A DNA stretch of 64,000 nt from Brevundimonas sp. M20 (GCF_006547065.1 NZ_CP041243.1:1441001-1505000), one strand, 5' to 3'. Numbered from the stretch's first letter, positions 20,591 through 31,218 are shown. The notes: generated from the sequence alone by a model not told the origin. Numbers and translations: made by a program.

Positions 20591-21417
20591 TGGCGATGAA
20601 GCCGCGGGAAGTCGGGCTGAGGTTCGCATCAGGCATCGTGCTGTCCGCCGGGGCGGGGCTGGTCATCTGGGCCGGCGGTGTCTGGTTCCTGGGGCTGATG
20701 CTGATCGCCTGCGCCCTGCTGGCCGTCGAATGGGCCCGGATGAGCGCGGCCAGGGCCTGGCCTCTGGTGGCCGGCGCGGTCGGACTGGGGCTGTTCGCCG
20801 CCGTAATTTCCGCCCACGTGGGCCAGCTTTCACTGGCGCTGGTCATGCTGGTGTTCTGCGCCGCGGCCGCGGCCCTGTTCGCCCGGAGCCGGGGGCAGGA
20901 GGCGCTGGATGCGGCCTATGGCGTGCTCTACCTCGGCTGGCCCGCGATCCTGCTGGTCTGGCTGCGCGCCGGCGACACCGAGACGGCTCCCTATATGGGC
21001 GTGTACTGGACAGTCTTCGCCTTCATGGTCACCTGGAGCGCCGACAGCATCGCCTATCTGGCCGGATCCTCGATCGGCGGGCCCAAGCTGTGGCCGCGCT
21101 ACTCGCCCAACAAGACCTGGTCCGGGTTCATCGGCGGCCTGATCGGCGGCGCGGTGTGCGGCGCCTTGCTGGGCGCATATCTGGATATGGGGATCGGACT
21201 GTGGGGCGGGCTTCTGGGTCTGCTCGCCGCGACCGCCACCATGGCGGGCGACCTGTGGGAATCCGCGTTGAAGCGCCGGTACGGGGTCAAGGATGCGGGC
21301 AAGCTGATCCCCGGTCATGGCGGGCTGCTGGATCGGGTGGACGGTCTGATGTTCGCCGTCGTGATCGTCGCCTGCGGGAAGTTGATCATGCTCGGTCTGC
21401 ACGGAGGCGGCGCGTGA
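20590..21417 (+). CDS. cdsA: phosphatidate cytidylyltransferase
   Basis: CdsA makes CDP-diacylglycerol from phosphatidate and CTP, the branch point of phospholipid synthesis. The 275-aa membrane protein has about eight hydrophobic helices and the family signature at the C-terminus, [20 protein letters not shown] followed by GLLDRVDGL, plus [12 protein letters not shown]. It overlaps uppS by one base and dxr by four bases. Confidence 0.95.
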   Translation: MAMKPREVGLRFASGIVLSAGAGLVIWAGGVWFLGLMLIACALLAVEWARMSAARAWPLVAGAVGLGLFAAVISAHVGQLSLALVMLVFCAAAAALFARSRGQEALDAAYGVLYLGWPAILLVWLRAGDTETAPYMGVYWTVFAFMVTWSADSIAYLAGSSIGGPKLWPRYSPNKTWSGFIGGLIGGAVCGALLGAYLDMGIGLWGGLLGLLAATATMAGDLWESALKRRYGVKDAGKLIPGHGGLLDRVDGLMFAVVIVACGKLIMLGLHGGGA

Positions 21418-22610
21418 TCCGCCGTCGCGTGACCGTGCTGGGCTCGACCGGGTCGGTCGGCTGTTCGACGCTGGACCTTATGGCGCAGGCCGAGGCGAGC
21501 GGGGCAGGGGCGTTCGAGGTCGAGGTTCTGACCGGGGGCGCCAACATCGCCCGACTGGCCGAGCAGGCCCGACGCTGGAAGCCGAAGCTGGCCATCACCG
21601 CCGATCCGGCCCGATTGACCGACCTGCGCGAGGCCCTTTCGGGAACCGGCGTCGAGGCGGCGGCGGGCGAGGCGGCGATCACCGAGGCGGCGACGCGGCC
21701 TGTGGACTGGGTGATGGCCTCCATCGTCGGCGCGGCGGGCCTGCGGTCCGCCTGGGCGGCGGCGGGGACGGGGGCGACGCTGGCGCTGGCCAATAAGGAA
21801 AGCCTGGTCTGCTGTGGTCCGGCCCTGATCGAACGGGTCAAGGCGTCGAGCGGGCGGCTGATCCCGGTGGACTCGGAGCATTCGGCGATCTTCCAGGTCT
21901 TCCCGCATGAGGCGCCGGAGCAGGTGTCGAAGCTGGTCCTGACCGCGTCCGGCGGCCCGTTCCGGACCACGCCGGTCGGCGATATGGCGGGAATCACTCC
22001 CGAGCAGGCCGTGGCCCATCCCAATTGGAGCATGGGGGCCAAGATTTCGGTCGACAGCGCCAGCATGGCCAACAAGGGGCTGGAGATGATCGAGGCGGCC
22101 TATCTGTTCGATACGCCGGCCGGGCGGATCGATGTGGTGGTGCACCCTGAATCGATCATTCACAGTCTGGTGGAGTACGTCGACGGCTCGACGCTGGCCC
22201 AGATGGGGCCGCCGGACATGAAGACGCCGATCGCCTGCGCCCTGGCCTGGCCTGACCGGATCGGCTGGGCCGCGCCCCGGCTGGACCTCGCCGCGCTGGG
22301 CCGCCTGACCTTCGAGGCCCCGGATGAGACCCGGTTTCCGATGCTGAAACTGGCCCGTCAGGCGCTGCAGGCGGGGGGCGTGGCCCCGATCGTCTTCAAC
22401 GCCGCGAACGAGGTGGCGGCCCTGGCTTTCCTTGACCGCCGACTGGGCTTTCTAAATATTGCCGCAGTCGTCGCCGACACCTTGTCGCGCGTGACGGCTT
22501 CGGGGGTGGATTCCGGTTCCCAAAACGCCTGCGACGCGGCTCTGGCCGTGGACGCGCAGGCGCGGCGGGTGGCGGAGTTGACCGTTCGGGGTCTCGCAGC
22601 AGCGGCCTGA
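21414..22610 (+). CDS. dxr: 1-deoxy-D-xylulose 5-phosphate reductoisomerase
   Basis: Dxr (398 aa) converts DXP to 2-C-methyl-D-erythritol 4-phosphate, the committed step of the MEP isoprenoid pathway that feeds UppS. Motifs: NADPH-binding [29 protein letters not shown], the metal-binding [42 protein letters not shown] and the mobile [12 protein letters not shown] region. The GTG start overlaps the cdsA stop (GTGA). The open frame continues upstream across cdsA, but that part reads as out-of-frame cdsA sequence. Confidence 0.95.
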   Translation: MIRRRVTVLGSTGSVGCSTLDLMAQAEASGAGAFEVEVLTGGANIARLAEQARRWKPKLAITADPARLTDLREALSGTGVEAAAGEAAITEAATRPVDWVMASIVGAAGLRSAWAAAGTGATLALANKESLVCCGPALIERVKASSGRLIPVDSEHSAIFQVFPHEAPEQVSKLVLTASGGPFRTTPVGDMAGITPEQAVAHPNWSMGAKISVDSASMANKGLEMIEAAYLFDTPAGRIDVVVHPESIIHSLVEYVDGSTLAQMGPPDMKTPIACALAWPDRIGWAAPRLDLAALGRLTFEAPDETRFPMLKLARQALQAGGVAPIVFNAANEVAALAFLDRRLGFLNIAAVVADTLSRVTASGVDSGSQNACDAALAVDAQARRVAELTVRGLAAAA

Positions 22611-22631
22611 CGGCGGAGGATTCTTTTCGGC

Positions 22632-23849
22632 ATGACAGGCTTTATCGGCCAGGCGCTGATCTACATCGTGCCGTTCCTGCTGTTGCTGACGTTCATCGTC
22701 ACCATCCACGAACTGGGCCACTTCCTTGTCGCGCGCGCCTTCGGCGTGAAGGTCGACCGGTTTTCCATCGGCTTCGGGCGCGCCCTGCTGAGCCGGACCG
22801 ACAGGAAGGGCATCGAATGGCGGCTCGGGTGGATTCCGCTGGGCGGCTATGTGAAATTCTCGGGCGATCTGGACGCCTCCAGCGTGCCGGACCAGGCGGG
22901 ACTGGATGAGCTGAAGTCCCGCGTGGTCGCCGAGCACGGCCCGGCGGCGGTGAAAGAGTATTTCCATTTCAAGCCGGTGTGGCAGCGCGCGCTGATCGTG
23001 GCGGCCGGGCCGCTGTCGAACTTCGCGCTCGCTCTGGTGCTGCTGACCCTGCTGTTCAGCGTGATCGGCGAGCGGATCGAGGCCCCACGCGTGGCCCGGG
23101 TCGCCGAGGGCAGCCCCGCGGCCGCCGCGGGCTTCCAGCCGCGCGATCTGATCACCGCCATCAACGGTCGTCCGGTCACCGAGGGCGTCGAGGTCACCCG
23201 GACCATCCTCCTGTCGGCCAATGATCCCCTGACCTTCACCGTTCAACGCGGAGGACAGGTGGTGTCGCTGGTGGCCACCCCGGTCCGTCAACTTGAGGAA
23301 GACGAGGTCGCCGGACGCACCAAGGTTGCGCGGGTGGGCCTGTATCTGGGCGCGATGCAGCAATCGGACTTCAGCTATCGCCGCCTGAATCCCTTCGAGG
23401 CCGTGGGCAAGGGCGCGGACGCCATGGTGTCGGTCGTCACCACCACCTTCACCTACCTTGGCCGCATTTTCGTCGGCAAGGAGTCCGGGGATTTGCTGAA
23501 CGGTCCGCTGGGCATCGCCAAGGCCGCGGGCGGCGTGACCAAGCAGGCCGTGGCCTATGAAGCGCCGCCCTCGGTCCTGATCCTGAACCTTGTTCTGACC
23601 TATCTGCAGTTCGCCGCCATAGTTTCGATCGGAATGGGTATTGTAAATCTGCTGCCGATTCCCGTGCTGGATGGGGGCCACCTGATGTTCTACGGCTATG
23701 AGGCTGTGGCGCGCAGGCCAGTTCCCGCCCGTGTTCAGGAGGTCGGTTACAGGGTCGGTCTTGCTTTGCTGGCGGGATTGATGTTGTTCGCAACCTGGAA
23801 CGATCTCCAGAAACTGAGTTTGTTCAAATTCCTCGGCGGGCTCGCATGA
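22632..23849 (+). CDS. rseP: site-2 intramembrane metalloprotease (RseP/MmpA type)
   Basis: A 405-aa inner-membrane zinc protease of the S2P family; the Caulobacter homologue is MmpA, which cleaves the polarity factor PodJ. The zinc motif HELGH is at residues 26-30 in the first helix, the second LDG site is PVLDGGHLMFYG near residue 345, and one PDZ-like domain lies between (RVARVAEGSPAAAAGFQPRD, TAINGRPV). Next to bamA and skp it may also act in envelope stress signalling. It overlaps bamA by four bases. Confidence 0.93.
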   Translation: MTGFIGQALIYIVPFLLLLTFIVTIHELGHFLVARAFGVKVDRFSIGFGRALLSRTDRKGIEWRLGWIPLGGYVKFSGDLDASSVPDQAGLDELKSRVVAEHGPAAVKEYFHFKPVWQRALIVAAGPLSNFALALVLLTLLFSVIGERIEAPRVARVAEGSPAAAAGFQPRDLITAINGRPVTEGVEVTRTILLSANDPLTFTVQRGGQVVSLVATPVRQLEEDEVAGRTKVARVGLYLGAMQQSDFSYRRLNPFEAVGKGADAMVSVVTTTFTYLGRIFVGKESGDLLNGPLGIAKAAGGVTKQAVAYEAPPSVLILNLVLTYLQFAAIVSIGMGIVNLLPIPVLDGGHLMFYGYEAVARRPVPARVQEVGYRVGLALLAGLMLFATWNDLQKLSLFKFLGGLA

Positions 23850-26314
23850 TGAGCCGACGCCAGCCCCCGATGGTTTCCCGTATGATCCGAAAAGACGCGT
23901 CCGCCCTTCGTTTCGCCCGCGCCGCGAGCCCAAGCCTTCTGGCTCTGGTCGTGGCCGCCGGCCTCGCCGGACCGGCGTTGGCGCAAAGCGCGCCCGCGCC
24001 CGCCGTACAGACCGGCGAGCCGATCACGACCGCTCCGCAGGAGCAGGCCGCGCCGCCGGAGCGTCCGGAGCGCGTGCAGATCGCCCGCATTCTGGTGCGC
24101 GGCAACCAGCGCATCGACCAGACCACGGTCCTGTCCTATCTGCCGATCCAGCCGGGCGACGTCGTCGACGCCGCGGTGCTGGACGTCGCGGTCCGCACCC
24201 TGACCCGCACCCAGCTGTTCGCCGACGTCCAGCTGGGCGTGCAGCCGAACGGCGATCTGGTCGTCGAAATCGTTGAAAACCCGATCATCAACCAGGTGGT
24301 CTTCGAGGGTAACAGCGCGATCGGCGAGGAAAAGCTGACCGAGGAAGTCACCCTGAAGCCGCGCGGCATCTACACCCGCGCCCGTATTCAGGAAGACGTG
24401 GGCAAGATCGTCGAGCTGTATCGCCTGTCGGGCCGTATCGGCGCGACGGTGACGCCGAAGATCGTCCAGCTTGAACAGAACCGCGTCGACGTGGTGTTCG
24501 AGATCAACGAAGGCGCCGAGACGGGCGTTCGCGCCATCACCTTCCTGGGCAACCAGGCGTTTTCGGACTCTGATCTGCGCGATGTGATGGTCACCAAGCA
24601 GTCGCAGTGGTGGCGGCTGTTCACGACCAACGACAACTACGACCCGAACCGTCTGGATTACGACCGCGAGCAGCTGCGGAAATTCTATACGAACCGCGGC
24701 TACTACGACTTCCGCGTCCTGTCGGCGGTCAGCGAGCTGGCGCCGGACGACTCGAGCTTCGGCATCACCCTGACGGTGGATGAGGGCGATCGGTACAATT
24801 TCGGCACGGTCAATATCGTCACCGAAAGCGAGCGGCTGAACCCGGACTTCCTGAAGCGCCTGCTTCCGATCCGTGAGGGCGACCTCTACGAGAGCGACAA
24901 GATCGAAACCGCCGTGGACGCCCTGACGTTCGCCGCCGGTTCGGCCGGTTACGCCTTCGTCGAGATCGAGCCCGAGTACCGCGCGAACCCGGAGACGAAT
25001 GTCGTCGACGTGACGTTCAATGTTCGCGAAGGCCAGCGCGTCTACGTCGACCGGATCAACGTGGTCGGCAACACCCGCACGCTGGACAACGTCATCCGCC
25101 GCGAAATGATGCTGAGCGAAGGCGACGCGTTCAACCGCACCCTGCTGGAGCGGTCGCGTAACAATCTGCGCGCCCTGGGCTTCTTCAAGGACGTCACCGT
25201 CGAGGAATCGCGCGGCTCCGCCCCCGACCGGTCGGTGGTCAATGTGACGGTCACCGAACAGCCCACCGGCGAACTGTCGGTCGGTGCGGGCTTCAGCTCG
25301 GTCGACTCCTTCGTGCTGAACCTGGGCATCACCGAGCGGAACTTCCGCGGTCGTGGCCAGAACGTCGTGGCCCGACTGGAGTGGGGCTCGCTGCGTCAGC
25401 AGATCGACTTCCGCTTCACCGAGCCGAAATTCCTCGGTCGTGACCTGCGCGCGGGCTTCGACGCCTTCCACTCGCGCTACGACCTCAGCGAATATTCGTC
25501 CTACGACTACCGGTCGACCGGCGGCGGCTTGCGTCTGTCCTATCCGCTGAACGGCTATACCCTGCTCAGCACCCGATACTTCCTGAAAAGCGATGAGATC
25601 ATCGTGCCTTCGGGCTATTGCTCGGCGAGCGGCGCCGGCTCGAACGCCCTGTGCGATCAGGTCGGTTCGTTCCTCAACTCGTCGGCGGGCTACACCCTGC
25701 TGGTCGACCGCCGGAACGATCCGGTTCGCCCGACCCGCGGCTGGACCGGCACCCTGCGTCAGGACTTCGCCGGCATCGGTGGCGACGTGAACTACATCAA
25801 GACCGAAGCCGAGGTGGAAGCCTATTGGGGCATCACCCCCCAGTGGGTCGTCACGGCCAAGGCCCAGACCGGCTATGTCGCAGGCTGGGGCGGGGACCCG
25901 GTGCGGATCAACGACCGTTTCTTCAAGGGCGGCAACAGCTTCCGCGGTTTCGAAACCGCGGGTATCGGTCCGCGGGACCTGACCACGACCGACGCCCTCG
26001 GCGGCAACTTCTATGCCGTCGGAACGCTGGAACTGACGGTCCCGAACTATCTGCCGGAAGAGTACGGCATCCGCACATCGCTGTTCACTGACGTCGGCAC
26101 CCTGGGCGTTCTGGACGACCGCTATACGGTCAACTCCTCGGGCCTGCCGGACAGCAACATCGTTGATGATCTGGAGCTGCGGGCCTCCGCGGGCGTCAGC
26201 ATTCACTGGCGTTCGCCCATGGGTCCGATCCGCTTCGACATCAGTAAGGTTCTCGGCAAGGAAGAGTACGACAAGACCGAGTCCTTCCGCTTCTCGACGT
26301 CTACCCAATTCTAA
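23846..26314 (+). CDS. bamA: outer membrane protein assembly factor BamA
   Basis: BamA (822 aa) inserts beta-barrel proteins into the outer membrane. It has an N-terminal signal peptide (cleavage probably after GPALA near residue 47; two upstream Met at 1 and 2 and others at 9 and 13 are alternative starts), a series of POTRA repeats (each with a G-N-x-x-I or similar turn, as in ILVRGNQRI, VFEGNSAIG, TFLGNQAFSD, INVVGNTRTLDN) and a C-terminal barrel that includes NRFFKGGNSFRGFE-like and GPIRFDISKVLGK motifs. The final residue is Phe, as expected for a BAM substrate. Confidence 0.96.
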   Translation: MMSRRQPPMVSRMIRKDASALRFARAASPSLLALVVAAGLAGPALAQSAPAPAVQTGEPITTAPQEQAAPPERPERVQIARILVRGNQRIDQTTVLSYLPIQPGDVVDAAVLDVAVRTLTRTQLFADVQLGVQPNGDLVVEIVENPIINQVVFEGNSAIGEEKLTEEVTLKPRGIYTRARIQEDVGKIVELYRLSGRIGATVTPKIVQLEQNRVDVVFEINEGAETGVRAITFLGNQAFSDSDLRDVMVTKQSQWWRLFTTNDNYDPNRLDYDREQLRKFYTNRGYYDFRVLSAVSELAPDDSSFGITLTVDEGDRYNFGTVNIVTESERLNPDFLKRLLPIREGDLYESDKIETAVDALTFAAGSAGYAFVEIEPEYRANPETNVVDVTFNVREGQRVYVDRINVVGNTRTLDNVIRREMMLSEGDAFNRTLLERSRNNLRALGFFKDVTVEESRGSAPDRSVVNVTVTEQPTGELSVGAGFSSVDSFVLNLGITERNFRGRGQNVVARLEWGSLRQQIDFRFTEPKFLGRDLRAGFDAFHSRYDLSEYSSYDYRSTGGGLRLSYPLNGYTLLSTRYFLKSDEIIVPSGYCSASGAGSNALCDQVGSFLNSSAGYTLLVDRRNDPVRPTRGWTGTLRQDFAGIGGDVNYIKTEAEVEAYWGITPQWVVTAKAQTGYVAGWGGDPVRINDRFFKGGNSFRGFETAGIGPRDLTTTDALGGNFYAVGTLELTVPNYLPEEYGIRTSLFTDVGTLGVLDDRYTVNSSGLPDSNIVDDLELRASAGVSIHWRSPMGPIRFDISKVLGKEEYDKTESFRFSTSTQF

Positions 26315-26348
26315 CCGTGGGACGCAGTCCCGCTCCAAAGGCCTGACC

Positions 26349-26942
26349 ATGAAACTGATCGCTATCGGCGCCTTCGCCCTCGCTACCCTGACCGCCGGCG
26401 CCGCCGCGGCCCAGACCCCGGCCCAGACCCCGGCCCCGCTGACGCATGGCCCGGCCATCACGGGCGTCTGCATCTACAGCCCGCAAGCCCTGCTGCAGAA
26501 CAGCACCGCCGGCCAGTCGCTGGCCGCCGGCCTGCAACGTTTGGGCGAGGAAGTTCGCGGCGAGCTGGCTCCTTACGGCGCCTCGCTGGAAAGCGAAGCC
26601 ACCGCCCTGCAACAAGGTGGCCAGGCCGCGGATCCGGACGGTTCGCGCGCCCGCGCCTGGCAGACCCGTCTGCAGGAAGCCCAACAACTGGAGCAGACCC
26701 GCGCCAACGAGCTGCGCTACACCGAGCGTCTGCAGACCCAGACCATCGTGAGCGCCGCCCGTCCGGTCGTCGCCGCCCTGTATCAGGAGCGCGGCTGCAG
26801 CCTGTTGCTGGACGGCAGCTCGATCCTCGCCGGCAACCCGGCCATGGACATCACCCCGGCCGCCATCCAGCGCCTGAATCAGGCGCTGCCGGCTCTGCCG
26901 ACGTTCCAGCGCAGCGCGGTTCCGGCCGAGCTGCAGCAGTAA
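26349..26942 (+). CDS. skp: OmpH/Skp-family periplasmic chaperone
   Basis: A 197-aa secreted protein with a clear signal peptide ([19 protein letters not shown]) followed by a conserved beta-strand ([20 protein letters not shown]) and long Gln/Glu-rich helices ([20 protein letters not shown]) ending in a strand with [16 protein letters not shown]. This matches the OmpH/Skp fold that escorts unfolded outer-membrane proteins to BamA. The ATG at 26349 was chosen since it starts the signal peptide; earlier codons in frame lie in bamA. It sits between bamA and lpxD, the usual position. Confidence 0.88.
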   Translation: MKLIAIGAFALATLTAGAAAAQTPAQTPAPLTHGPAITGVCIYSPQALLQNSTAGQSLAAGLQRLGEEVRGELAPYGASLESEATALQQGGQAADPDGSRARAWQTRLQEAQQLEQTRANELRYTERLQTQTIVSAARPVVAALYQERGCSLLLDGSSILAGNPAMDITPAAIQRLNQALPALPTFQRSAVPAELQQ

Positions 26943-26955
26943 GCCAAGGCCCGGA

Positions 26956-27972
26956 ATGCCTGACCCGCGATTTTTCGAAAGCCTGACGACGCTCGACGTC
27001 GCCGGGCTGGCCGAAAGGATCGGGGCCGAAGTGTCGCGCGGCGGAGACCGAAAGGTCTCCGCCGTTGCGCCTTTGGGGACCGCCTCATCGACCGACGTCG
27101 CCTTCATGGGCGTAAGCAAGTTCGCTGAACAGCTCAGGGCCACCGGGGCCGGTTGCGTGATCGTGCCCGCCGCGGCGGTGGAGCTGGCGCCGGAAGGCGC
27201 GGCGGTTCTGGTATCCGGAACGCCCCAGGCCGCCTGGGCGGCGGCGTCCCTGCTGTTCCATGCGCCCCGCAGCCTCACCGTGGCGGCGGAGCGGGCCTCG
27301 GTCGTCGAGGACGACAGCGTGGTGCTGGAGCCCGGAGTGGTGCTGGGCGAGGGCACCCGTATCGGCCGCGGCACGCGGATCGGCGCCAACACCGTCATCG
27401 GGCCCGGGGTCCAGATCGGCCGGGACTGCCACATCGGCCCGAACGTCAGTGTCGGCTTCGCCCTGATCGGCGACAGGGTGAAGCTGTACGCGGGCGTGCG
27501 GATCGGCGAGCCGGGGTTCGGCGCCGCCGGATCGGCGACGGGCGCGGTGGACGTGCCGCAGCTCGGCCGCGTCATCCTGCAGGACAATGTCACGGTCGGC
27601 GCCAACACCTGCATCGACCGCGGCGCCTATGACGACACGGTCATCGGCGAGAACACCAAGATCGATAATCTGGTCATGATCGCCCACAACTGCGTCATCG
27701 GTCGCAACTGCCTGATCGCGGCGCACACCGGGATTTCCGGCTCGGTCGTGGTCGGCGACGGCGTGATCTTCGGCGGACAGGCCGGCGTCGGCGATCACCT
27801 GAAAATCCACGACGGCGCGCGTATCGCCGGCGGCGCCGGTATTCTGGCCGACGTGCCGGCGGGTGAAACCTGGTCGGGTTATCCCGCGAAACCCATTCGG
27901 CAATTCTTGCGCGAGACCGTCTGGGTGTCCAAACAGGCGCGGGGCAAGGCCCGCGGGAAGACAGAGCAATGA
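26956..27972 (+). CDS. lpxD: UDP-3-O-(3-hydroxyacyl)glucosamine N-acyltransferase
   Basis: LpxD (338 aa) adds the N-linked hydroxyacyl chain in lipid A synthesis. The N-terminal uridine-binding domain (about residues 1-100, with [14 protein letters not shown]) precedes a left-handed beta-helix built from hexapeptide repeats such as [18 protein letters not shown], and the catalytic-His region [14 protein letters not shown]. The C-terminal helix ends in a Lys/Arg-rich tail. It overlaps fabZ by four bases. Confidence 0.95.
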   Translation: MPDPRFFESLTTLDVAGLAERIGAEVSRGGDRKVSAVAPLGTASSTDVAFMGVSKFAEQLRATGAGCVIVPAAAVELAPEGAAVLVSGTPQAAWAAASLLFHAPRSLTVAAERASVVEDDSVVLEPGVVLGEGTRIGRGTRIGANTVIGPGVQIGRDCHIGPNVSVGFALIGDRVKLYAGVRIGEPGFGAAGSATGAVDVPQLGRVILQDNVTVGANTCIDRGAYDDTVIGENTKIDNLVMIAHNCVIGRNCLIAAHTGISGSVVVGDGVIFGGQAGVGDHLKIHDGARIAGGAGILADVPAGETWSGYPAKPIRQFLRETVWVSKQARGKARGKTEQ

Positions 27973-28433
27973 GCGAAGACGTCAATATTGATTACGCCGA
28001 GGTGATGCGGCGACTGCCGCACCGCTACCCCTTCCTGCTGGTCGACAAGGCCGAAGCCTTCGTGCCCGCGACCTCGATCACCGGCATCAAGAACGTCACC
28101 CACAACGAGCCGTTCTTCCCGGGCCACTTCCCGATCGATCCGGTCATGCCGGGCGTGCTGATCGTCGAGGCCATGGCCCAGACGGGCGCCCTGTTGATGT
28201 CCAAGACGCTGGACGTCGCGGTGGCCGACAAGGTCATCATGTTCATGTCCATCGACGGCGTGCGCTTCCGCAAGCCGGCGCGGCCGGGCGACCAGCTGCG
28301 CATGGAGGTCAAGGTGATCAAGGCCCGGGGCGACGCCTACAAGTTCCGCGGCGAGACCTTCATCGACGGAAAACTGGCGGCCGAGGCCGAGTTCATGGCC
28401 ATGGTCGTCAAGGTGGACCAGCCGGCGACCTGA
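27969..28433 (+). CDS. fabZ: 3-hydroxyacyl-[ACP] dehydratase FabZ
   Basis: FabZ dehydrates 3-hydroxyacyl-ACP in fatty acid elongation and so competes with LpxA/LpxD for hydroxyacyl-ACP. The 154-aa hot-dog fold protein has [16 protein letters not shown], the catalytic His53 in [13 protein letters not shown] and Glu67 in [12 protein letters not shown]. Its place between lpxD and lpxA is the classic arrangement. It shares a base with the lpxA ATG. Confidence 0.97.
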   Translation: MSEDVNIDYAEVMRRLPHRYPFLLVDKAEAFVPATSITGIKNVTHNEPFFPGHFPIDPVMPGVLIVEAMAQTGALLMSKTLDVAVADKVIMFMSIDGVRFRKPARPGDQLRMEVKVIKARGDAYKFRGETFIDGKLAAEAEFMAMVVKVDQPAT

Positions 28434-29218
28434 TGGCGATCCATCCCACAGCCGTCATCGACGCGAAGGCCGAGATCGCCGCCGGGGCCGAGATCGGACC
28501 GTGGTGCACGGTCGGGCCGGGCGTGGTCCTGTCCGAGGGCGTGCGTCTGGTCAGCCATGTAGTCGTCCAGCAGGACACGACGGTCGGCGAGCGGACGATC
28601 ATTCATCCCTTCGCCGTCATCGGCGGTGATCCGCAGCACACCGGCTACAAGGGCGAGACCGTCCGGCTGGAGGTCGGCGCGGACAACGTCATCCGTGAAC
28701 ACTGCACCTTCAATCGCGGCACGCCGCAGGGCAGCGGCGTCACGGTGATCGGTTCGAACAGCCTGTTCATGACCGGCGCCCACGTCGGGCATGACTGTGT
28801 GGTTGGAAGCAACGTCACCTTCGCCAACAACGCGACCCTGGGCGGCCACGCCCGGATCGGCGACCGGGTCTTCCTGGGCGGTCTGGCGGCGGTGCACCAG
28901 TTCGGCCGGATCGGTCAGGGCGCCATCGTCGGCGGCCTGTCGGCGGTGACGCGCGATGTGATCCCCTACGGCTCGGCCTGGGGCAACCATGTGAAGCTGC
29001 ATGGGCTGAACCTGATCGGGCTGAAGCGGAAGGGGTACGGCAAGGACGCGGTGCGTCGCCTGCTGGCCGCCTATCGCGACATCTTCGAGGGCGATGGCCT
29101 GTTCGCGGACCGCCTGACCGCCGCAGCTGAAACCTATGCGGACCTGCCGGAAATCCAGGAGATCATCGCCTTCATCCGCGAGGATACCCGGCGTCCGGTG
29201 GCGCTGCCGGAACGATGA
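28433..29218 (+). CDS. lpxA: UDP-N-acetylglucosamine acyltransferase
   Basis: LpxA (261 aa) performs the first step of lipid A synthesis, O-acylation of UDP-GlcNAc. Hexapeptide repeats run from IHPTAVIDAKAEIAAGAEIG through FNRGTPQGSGVTVIG, and GAHVGHDCVVGSN and GGLAAVHQFGRIGQGA contain the conserved His residues around the active site. The C-terminal domain begins GLNLIGLKRKGYGKDAVR. It overlaps lpxI by four bases. Confidence 0.96.
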   Translation: MAIHPTAVIDAKAEIAAGAEIGPWCTVGPGVVLSEGVRLVSHVVVQQDTTVGERTIIHPFAVIGGDPQHTGYKGETVRLEVGADNVIREHCTFNRGTPQGSGVTVIGSNSLFMTGAHVGHDCVVGSNVTFANNATLGGHARIGDRVFLGGLAAVHQFGRIGQGAIVGGLSAVTRDVIPYGSAWGNHVKLHGLNLIGLKRKGYGKDAVRRLLAAYRDIFEGDGLFADRLTAAAETYADLPEIQEIIAFIREDTRRPVALPER

Positions 29219-30048
29219 GCGGCAAGCTGGCCCTGATCGCCGGAGGCGGGGCCCTGCCCGTGTCCGTCGCCGCGCGCTGCGAGGCCGAGGGGCGTCCGGT
29301 GTTCGTCATCCGTCTGGCCGGGTTCGCCGATCCGCACCTGGCCCACTACCCGGGCATCGACGCGGGCATGGCCGAGATCGGCAAGATCATGTCGGCGATG
29401 AAGAAGGCGGACTGCAAGGCGGTTTGTCTGGCCGGGACGGTCAACCGCCCGGATTTCAAGACTCTGAAGCCCGATCTGAAGGGCGCTATGGTCCTGCCGG
29501 GCATTATCGCCGCGGCGACCAAGGGCGACGACGCCCTGCTGCGCAAAATCCTGTCGCTGTTCGAGGCCGAGGGGTACGCGGTCGAGGGCGCCGACGACAT
29601 TCTGGGCGGCGAGACCCTGCCGTCCGGGGCGCTGGGCAAGGTTCAGCCGACCGACGAACAACTGGCCGACCTTCGCAAGGCGCTGTTCGTGGCGGGCAAG
29701 ACCGGCGAACTCGACATCGGGCAGGGCGCGGTCGTCTGTGACGGGCTGGTGCTGGCCGTGGAGGCCCAAGAGGGCACCGACGCCATGCTGATGCGGGTCG
29801 CGGGTCTGCCCGGCGACCTGCGCGGCTCGGCGTCGGCCCGCAAGGGCGCGCTGGGCAAGGCGCCCAAGCCGATCCAGGACCTGCGGGTCGACATGCCGGT
29901 CATGGGCGCGCGCACCATTGAAATGGCCGCCGCCGCCGGTCTGGCGGGCGTGGGCGGGGTGACGGGCAGGCTGATCGTCATGGACCGCCCGTCGCTGATC
30001 GAAGCCGCCGACCGGTTGGGCCTGTATGTCTGGGGCGAGGACCAGTGA
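29215..30048 (+). CDS. lpxI: UDP-2,3-diacylglucosamine pyrophosphatase LpxI
   Basis: LpxI (DUF1009 family, 277 aa) hydrolyses UDP-2,3-diacylglucosamine to lipid X; in alphaproteobacteria it replaces LpxH. Visible features are the N-terminal LALIAGGGALPVSVAARCEA, AGTVNRPDFKTLKPDLKG in the middle, and the C-terminal QDLRVDMPVMGARTIEMAAA containing the conserved Asp of the catalytic domain. It overlaps lpxA and lpxB by four bases each, which fits step order in the pathway. Confidence 0.94.
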   Translation: MSGKLALIAGGGALPVSVAARCEAEGRPVFVIRLAGFADPHLAHYPGIDAGMAEIGKIMSAMKKADCKAVCLAGTVNRPDFKTLKPDLKGAMVLPGIIAAATKGDDALLRKILSLFEAEGYAVEGADDILGGETLPSGALGKVQPTDEQLADLRKALFVAGKTGELDIGQGAVVCDGLVLAVEAQEGTDAMLMRVAGLPGDLRGSASARKGALGKAPKPIQDLRVDMPVMGARTIEMAAAAGLAGVGGVTGRLIVMDRPSLIEAADRLGLYVWGEDQ

Positions 30049-31214
30049 GCCGTCCGTTGAAAATCATGCTGGTCGCGGCCGAAGCCTCCGGCGATGCGCT
30101 TGGCGCCGGTCTGGCGCAGGCCCTGCGACAGCGGCTGGGGGCGGATGTGATCTTCGTCGGCGTCGGTGGACCGAAGATGGCGGCTGAAGGCGTCGTCAGT
30201 CCGTTCGACATCGCCGAGCTTTCGATCCTCGGGTGGATCGAGGGGCTGAAGGCCTATGGGCTGGTCAAGCAGCGGGTGGCCGACACGGTCGCCCACGCGG
30301 TGGCGGAAAAGCCGGACGCGGTCGTGCTGATCGACAGCTGGGGCTTCACCATCCGGGTCGCCAAGGCGCTTAAAGAGGCGCTGCCGGGCGTGCCGCTGAT
30401 CAAATATGTCGGGCCGCAGGTCTGGGCCTCGCGTCCCGGCCGCGCGAAGACGTTGGCGCAGTCGGTGGACCATCTGCTGGCCCTCTACGCCTTCGACGCG
30501 CCGTGGTTCGAGCGGGAGGGACTGGAGACCACGGTTGTCGGCTCGCAGGCCCTGCACGTGGACATGGGCGCGGCCGACCCCGCCGCCTTCCGCGCCCGCC
30601 GGGGCATCGCGCCGGACGCTGATCTGTTGCTGGTTCTGCCGGGTAGTCGCCCGTCTGAAATCCGCCTGATGACCCCCGTCTATGAGGGCGCGGTGGCGAA
30701 GCTGAAGCGGGACAATCCGGCGCTGGAAGTGGCTGTGGTCGCCGCAGGCACGGTTGCGGAAGATGTCGCCGGTCGCATCGCGGCCTGGCCGTTCCGCGTG
30801 CATCTGGTCTCTGAATCCGAGAAGTATGATGCGATGAAGGCCGCGACGGTGGCGCTGGCGACCAGCGGTACGGTCTCGACCGAACTGGCGCTGGCCGGGG
30901 CGCCGATCGTGATCGGCTACCGCTTCCAGCCGCTCAGCTATGCGATCATGAAGCCCTTCTTCACGGGCAAGTACGCGACCCTGTTCAACCACGCCGCCGA
31001 TGAAGAGATCGCGCGTGAGCTGATCCAGAAGGACGCCACGCCCGAGAGCGTCGCCGCCGAGGTTGGCCGTCTTCTGGCCGATCCGGAGGCCCGACGCGCG
31101 CAGGCCGAACGCCAGACGGCGGCGCTGGACCTGATGGGCCGCAATGCCCCCGATCCATCCAGTCTGGCGGCGGATGCGGTGCTGCGGGTCATCGCGGCGA
31201 AGGCGGGCGTCTGA
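30045..31214 (+). CDS. lpxB: lipid-A-disaccharide synthase
   Basis: LpxB (389 aa) is a GT-B glycosyltransferase that joins lipid X to UDP-diacylglucosamine. It shows KIMLVAAEASGDALGAGL, GVGGPKMAAEG, YVGPQVWASRPGRAKTLAQ, LLVLPGSRPSEIR and the C-terminal TSGTVSTELALAGAPIVIGY motif. It ends the lipid A block; the next intact gene is a membrane protein after a short degenerate stretch. Confidence 0.96.
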   Translation: MSRPLKIMLVAAEASGDALGAGLAQALRQRLGADVIFVGVGGPKMAAEGVVSPFDIAELSILGWIEGLKAYGLVKQRVADTVAHAVAEKPDAVVLIDSWGFTIRVAKALKEALPGVPLIKYVGPQVWASRPGRAKTLAQSVDHLLALYAFDAPWFEREGLETTVVGSQALHVDMGAADPAAFRARRGIAPDADLLLVLPGSRPSEIRLMTPVYEGAVAKLKRDNPALEVAVVAAGTVAEDVAGRIAAWPFRVHLVSESEKYDAMKAATVALATSGTVSTELALAGAPIVIGYRFQPLSYAIMKPFFTGKYATLFNHAADEEIARELIQKDATPESVAAEVGRLLADPEARRAQAERQTAALDLMGRNAPDPSSLAADAVLRVIAAKAGV

Positions 31215-31218
31215 CATC

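Noticed and set aside
18320..20629. A 769-codon minus-strand frame opposite pyrH, frr and uppS
   Set aside because: It spans several intact conserved genes and their gaps on the other strand, with no conserved motif of its own.
20544..22610. A longer dxr reading starting inside uppS
   Set aside because: The first 290 codons are out-of-frame uppS and cdsA sequence; conserved Dxr starts at the GTG at 21414.
23747..26473. A 908-codon minus-strand frame opposite bamA
   Set aside because: Shadow of bamA codon usage; rich in Val/Asp/Arg with no domain, and crosses gene boundaries.
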